Assembly: GCA_049999765.1 (NCBI GenBank) | Contig: JBNGIQ010009531.1 | Location: 130,220-153,484 of the forward strand | Reading direction: 5' to 3' | Source: Phaeoceros laevis | Lineage: Eukaryota > Anthocerotophyta > Anthocerotopsida > Notothyladales | Length of the DNA: 23,265 nt | Shown here: positions 19,892 through 23,265 of the stretch, piece by piece | How positions within the stretch are numbered: the first letter of the stretch is position 1 | Layout: each line of letters opens with the position of its first letter | Translations under genes and position numbers: made by a program | The notes under the pieces: generated by a model | Seen by the model: only the letters and a program-made list of their open reading frames with translations | What the model was told of the DNA's origin: nothing | Database searches by the model: none

Positions 19892-20603
19892 ACAGCAAGA
19901 AATACAACAAAAAATCGCTCAAGACAGCTTGCTTGCTGAATCTGTAACCCATAGCAATGTATGGCAACATGAGATCCCAGTCCAGTGGATGTTGGGTCAT
20001 ACAGAGCTTGCGCAAACCTCTCTTCGTTGTCTGCACCATTCTCTCTGCTAATCCATCGGCTTGGGGGTGCTCACGCGAAGTATGGCGGTGATCCACAAGA
20101 GCCCAGTCCAGCATTTCCTGGAAAGCTCCACGAAACTCAGAGCCCTGGTCAGTTAGACATTCAGCGCATGCTCCAAATCTGCTGAGGACACAATTCAAAA
20201 ATGTTTGACTGGTCGTGGCTGCCTCCTTGTTGGGCAAGGCCACAAGCTCGACCCACTTGCTAAAGTGTTCGATCATGACCATTATATAGACATTGCCACG
20301 AGGTGTCTTAGGAAGCTCCCCTGCCAAGTCACAGCTCCAGCGATAAAACAAACCCTGAATTGGCAGTGGATGCAGCACTGGCTGCCGAGCTGTAAAATGA
20401 GCCCTCACCCGATCACATTGCTCACACCGAGCTACCACCTCTCTGACTTGCGAAAACATACCAGTCAAGAAGAAGTGCGGTAGCAGCAGGCTGTAAGTCC
20501 TTTTCACGCCAAAGTGACCCATCTCATCATGTACCCTTTGAACAAGGGCCCGACGTTCATGAGGTAGCGGCACCACTCTCTCACCCTGCGCCAGCACACA
20601 CAC
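19839..20603 (-). pseudogene. Ty3/Gypsy integrase (zinc finger and catalytic core)
   Basis: Numbering from the first codon at 20603: the HHCC zinc finger is H25-x4-H30...C60-x2-C63, and the catalytic triad is D92, D152 and E187. The D-D-E spacing is 59 and 34 residues, where most Ty3 integrases have 35 in the second gap. TDQGSEF and HPQADGLAER surround the last two acidic residues. Integrase inserts the cDNA into the host chromosome. The frame is shared with the RNase H part upstream, separated only by two TAG codons. It runs out of frame at its end because of the 10-bp duplication, after which the true continuation is the frame ending at 19274. Confidence 0.93.
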
Positions 20604-20837
20604 CGAATGATCAGATTTCTAGGCAAACCTCTTGCGGCGATGCGAAATGCGGTCCTTCTTGGTTGCTGAGCATCCCTCCGGCATAGTATGAGTTTTAAGG
20701 AATTGCATAGCAGCATGGTCATGCCAGATGTCAGTCGGCTGCGTAGTAGGAACCACCCGAGCTACAGTGTTGACAAGCAATGACAAAAAGGCAGCTGCTG
20801 TCCACCCCGAAGCCTGCACATATGCATTATCAAAGTC
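20604..20837 (-). pseudogene. Linker between RNase H and integrase, bounded by two TAG stops
   Basis: This stretch stays in the same frame as the RT-RNase H part and the integrase, and is open between TAG at 20838-20840 and TAG at 20619-20621. It has no known domain; linkers of this size join RNase H to the integrase zinc finger in many Ty3/Gypsy polyproteins. Both stops could come from CAG by a C-to-T change. Confidence 0.75.
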
Positions 20838-22556
20838 CTACCTAGCTGCCGATGCATCTACAGTGGATTGCATAGGGCTGCGAGACAACGCATCTGCATT
20901 TTGATTTGTAAGCCCCGGCCTATGCAGGATCTCCATGTCATACTCCTGCAGCAACAATGCCCAGCGTGCTAATTTCCCACTCAACTTATCATTGGTCATC
21001 AACAAATGTAAAGGCTGATGGTCAGTAACAATGGTGAACCTGCGTCCATGTAAATAGGGATGAAAATGGATAACAGACCATACTACAGCCAAGCATTCTC
21101 CTTCATAGCTTGAGTAATTGGATTCAGCGCGATTGTTACTACGAGAAGCATAAGCAATAACATGTTCTGTACCTCCTTCATCCACTTGGGCGAGCACAGC
21201 ACCAATGCCAAGGGCACTCCAATCAGTATGCAGCAAGAATGGCTTGTCGAAATCTGGTCTGCGCATGACAGGCATTTGCATGAGACTTGCTTTAAGGCCC
21301 TCAAATGCGGCTTGACATATCTCCGTCCATATCCAGGCAACATCTTTCTTGAGCAGGTCACACAAGGGCCTTGCAATCTTACTAAAATCCTGGACATAGG
21401 TCCAGTAGTAATTAGCTAACCCTAAGAAAGCTCTCAACCTGGACAGATCTGTAGGCACAGCCATACCTACAATAGCATCTACCTTGGCTTGATGCGGGGT
21501 GATGCCATCAGGCACAATGCGATGTCCCAAGTATACAACGGTATCCATGGCAAATTCACATTTGCTGGGATGACAATGAAGGTTGGCACCCTTCAGCCGT
21601 ATGAACAGATCTTCGAGATGTAGAAGGTGAGTAGCAAAATCCGGACTGTGCACCAACACATCATCAATGTAGCAACACAAGTGGTCAGCACCAGCCAGCA
21701 CTCTGTCCATCACACGCTGAAAGGTAACAGGGGCATTCCGCAAACCAAAAAGCATGACTAGCCACTCCCAAAGTTGGCTGCTACCGTGAAATGCGGTTTT
21801 CTTGATGTCCTCCTCCATAATCTGAATCTGGTTGAACCCTTGTCTGAGATCTAAAATAGAGAAAACTTTAGAAGCACCAAGGCTGTCAAATATTTCTTCT
21901 AGCAAAGGAACAGGATACCTATCTTGTGAAGTTAGCCTGTTGAGAGGTCTGTAGTCACCACACATGTGTTTTTCAGTCCATAAGCCATGGCAATCCTTCT
22001 TGGCCCGCGGGCATGACAGTAGCAGCCGCATAGTCAGATGTTGACGGCCTAATGAGACCTGCCTTGTGAAGCTCTTGACATCTTTGGTCTACCAGATCCC
22101 ACTCAGCCTTGCTAAGTCGATGTCGCTTGCGCCACACTGGCTCTTCTGATGTCAAGGGAATACGAAACTTCAAAACACTGCATTGGCGCAAATCAGACAT
22201 GCTAAATGCAAAACAATCCTGGTGTTTGATCAGCAAATTATGCAACTGCCGTTTTTGAGCTGCTGAAAGCTTGTGTCCAAATGTCCAGGAATGAGTGGCA
22301 GGTGTAGCTGCTGGCTTGGCCTGCTCAAGAGGATGTCCAAGACCTGCTCCATGATTCGCTTGCGGTGAAGGGATAGCCGAGAATCCTGCTGAAAAATGGC
22401 ACGAACCTGGTGTCTCCTCCCCCCCAGCAGTGAGATTGAAGGCATAACTTCGCAGCTGCCTCATGTGCACCATGTCAGGATGAGCAACATAATCCAAAAG
22501 AGCAGAATGAACTAAAGGCAAACAGCTGTAGTACATCTGAAACATGAGGCTTAACG
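20838..22556 (-). pseudogene. Ty3/Gypsy reverse transcriptase and RNase H
   Basis: The N-terminal RT part (to about 22003) ends in HKAGLIRPSTSDYAAA. After a one-base frameshift in a GGG/CCC run near 22003-22013 the frame continues with CGDYRPLN, LRQGFNQIQ, FGLRNAPVTFQRVMD and the catalytic YIDD (21660-21671). RNase H follows with its acidic residues in LHTDWSALG, YEGECLAV, VTDHQPLH and NADALSR. No aspartic protease is seen between the methyltransferase and the RT; it is expected upstream with gag, beyond the window. All RT and RNase H catalytic residues I could place are present, so the decay is by frame breaks rather than active-site loss. Confidence 0.93.
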
Positions 22557-23265
22557 CCAAAAGCCAAGTGAGGCAGTTAAGGTCCATAGCACGTCCCAAT
22601 AATGTGCAGCGTCTTCGACGAGACAAGGGTGGCACTCGAGTGGTGCTAGCCCTGAATCCCATGGCCTGCTCACGCTCCTCAGGAGAGGGCTCATCCTCTT
22701 TGTCAGTCAGGGTGTCTTGGACAGTACCTGGTCCCCCATCCCTGAATGCATATGATTGTGGAAATGAAACAAGAATTGGCCATACCTTGCGAGGCTGCCC
22801 TGGTATGTTGGCATCTGTCCATGGAGGCTTGTCCTTGTGCTGGACAGCCTGTGGGTGATGACCTGGTGCCAAGATATCATGGAGCTGCAAGTTGGGATCT
22901 CTAGTAGTATGCAAAAAACTCAGTTCCAGCACAGACAAGGGTGCTAAGTTGGTCCAATAATTACGTAGTCAATGTGCATATGAATTGCATTGAGCAGCAT
23001 CAACTAGCAAAGGACGACCCACAAAATGTGTAACCAACGAAGCATCTTGGCGCACCTGCAGTCGGGGATCCAACTGCGCTGGGCTGTTCTCCAATACATA
23101 ACCTAATTGTGGTGATTGCTTCTGAAAAAGCAACATCACACCAAGAAGGTCTGAAAACAGAGAAGAGCGAAAATCAGCAATGCCCCCTCTTGCACCTGCC
23201 ATGCTAAAACCCTGACATTCCCAGCCAGCAATAATGAGATCAACTTGGCCGATGATGTCCACATG
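22557..23265 (-). pseudogene. C5 cytosine DNA methyltransferase domain fused upstream of RT (C-terminal part)
   Basis: The visible part starts mid-domain at the window edge. Motif IV reads GWECQGFS with the catalytic Cys at 23215-23217. The usual Pro of the Pro-Cys pair is Glu here. Motif VI is ENSPAQ (Glu at 23086-23088), in place of ENV. Motif VIII lies across an in-frame TGA (22969-22971), directly followed by LRNYWTNL. Late motifs are PSPEEREQAMGF and LLGRAMDLNCLTWLL (motifs IX/X, target recognition and cofactor closure). Such enzymes transfer methyl groups from S-adenosylmethionine to cytosine in DNA. By eye the AH-LRNYWTNL and LLGR stretches are nearest to DNMT3/DRM-type enzymes, but family placement needs a tree. 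Capture of cytosine methyltransferases by retrotransposons is known from Symbiodinium dinoflagellates and the charophyte Klebsormidium. Confidence 0.88.

Larger units (their letters stand above)
18941..23265 (-). mobile_element. Degenerate Ty3/Gypsy retrotransposon with methyltransferase and PHD domains, cut by window edge
   Basis: On the minus strand the order is cytosine methyltransferase, RT, RNase H, integrase, PHD finger, polypurine tract, 3' LTR. RT-RNase H-integrase is the Ty3/Gypsy order. Gag, protease, 5' LTR and the methyltransferase N-terminus would lie right of 23265. The polyprotein is interrupted at 22969-22971 (TGA), near 22003-22013 (single-base frameshift), at 20838-20840 (TAG), at 20619-20621 (TAG) and at 19853-19872 (10-bp duplication). 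Apart from the two frame changes all parts keep one frame, so the parent was a single fused polyprotein. This copy cannot make a full product; movement would need proteins from an intact relative. Confidence 0.93.

Noticed and set aside
22969-23262. Reading the methyltransferase frame as a complete small gene
   Set aside because: Its apparent start is a GTG at the window edge and its stop is a nonsense codon inside the domain; it is an interior piece of a larger polyprotein.

Overview
The window is nuclear DNA from a land plant or close streptophyte relative. Its genes carry GT-AG introns. It encodes an IRX10-type xylan xylosyltransferase, a CLAVATA1/BAM-type receptor kinase and a BT1-like mitochondrial carrier, and it ends in a plant-type Ty3/Gypsy retrotransposon. 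A 10-N assembly gap lies at 16363-16372. I cannot name the species. A non-angiosperm (bryophyte, lycophyte, fern or charophyte grade) is a guess, based mainly on the unusual retrotransposon.

Layout: 1-745 holds a 22-bp tandem repeat, two strong GC-rich hairpins and the upstream region of the first gene. 746-2926 is a four-exon IRX10 gene. 2927-4308 has no recognisable gene. 4309-6905 is a six-exon gene of unknown function: Ser-rich and basic, then coiled coil, then two hydrophobic segments. 6906-10783 is a long intergenic stretch with a perfect 52-bp duplication, AT-rich sequence and a possible retroposed 3' end. 10784-14054 is a two-exon CLV1/BAM-type leucine-rich-repeat receptor kinase. 14566-15915 is an AT-rich, uninterrupted carrier gene of the BT1-like group. 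15916-18026 is AT-rich with several short tandem duplications and the gap.

From about 18027 to the right edge the window is retrotransposon. On the minus strand one degenerate Ty3/Gypsy copy runs from beyond 23265 to 18941. Its order is C5 DNA-cytosine methyltransferase, reverse transcriptase, RNase H, integrase, PHD finger, polypurine tract and a 296-bp 3' LTR. A second LTR copy (98% identical) lies 618 bp further on. The polyprotein is broken by three in-frame stops, one single-base frameshift and one 10-bp duplication, so this copy is dead. Its architecture is the standout of the window: a DNA-methylation writer and a histone-tail reader carried on one mobile polyprotein.

The cellular genes look unrelated in function (xylan synthesis, peptide-hormone perception, nucleotide or metabolite transport, unknown). 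They read as ordinary eukaryotic neighbours rather than a pathway cluster. Exon limits were chosen by hand from reading frame, GT/AG sites and family conservation; no transcript data were available.
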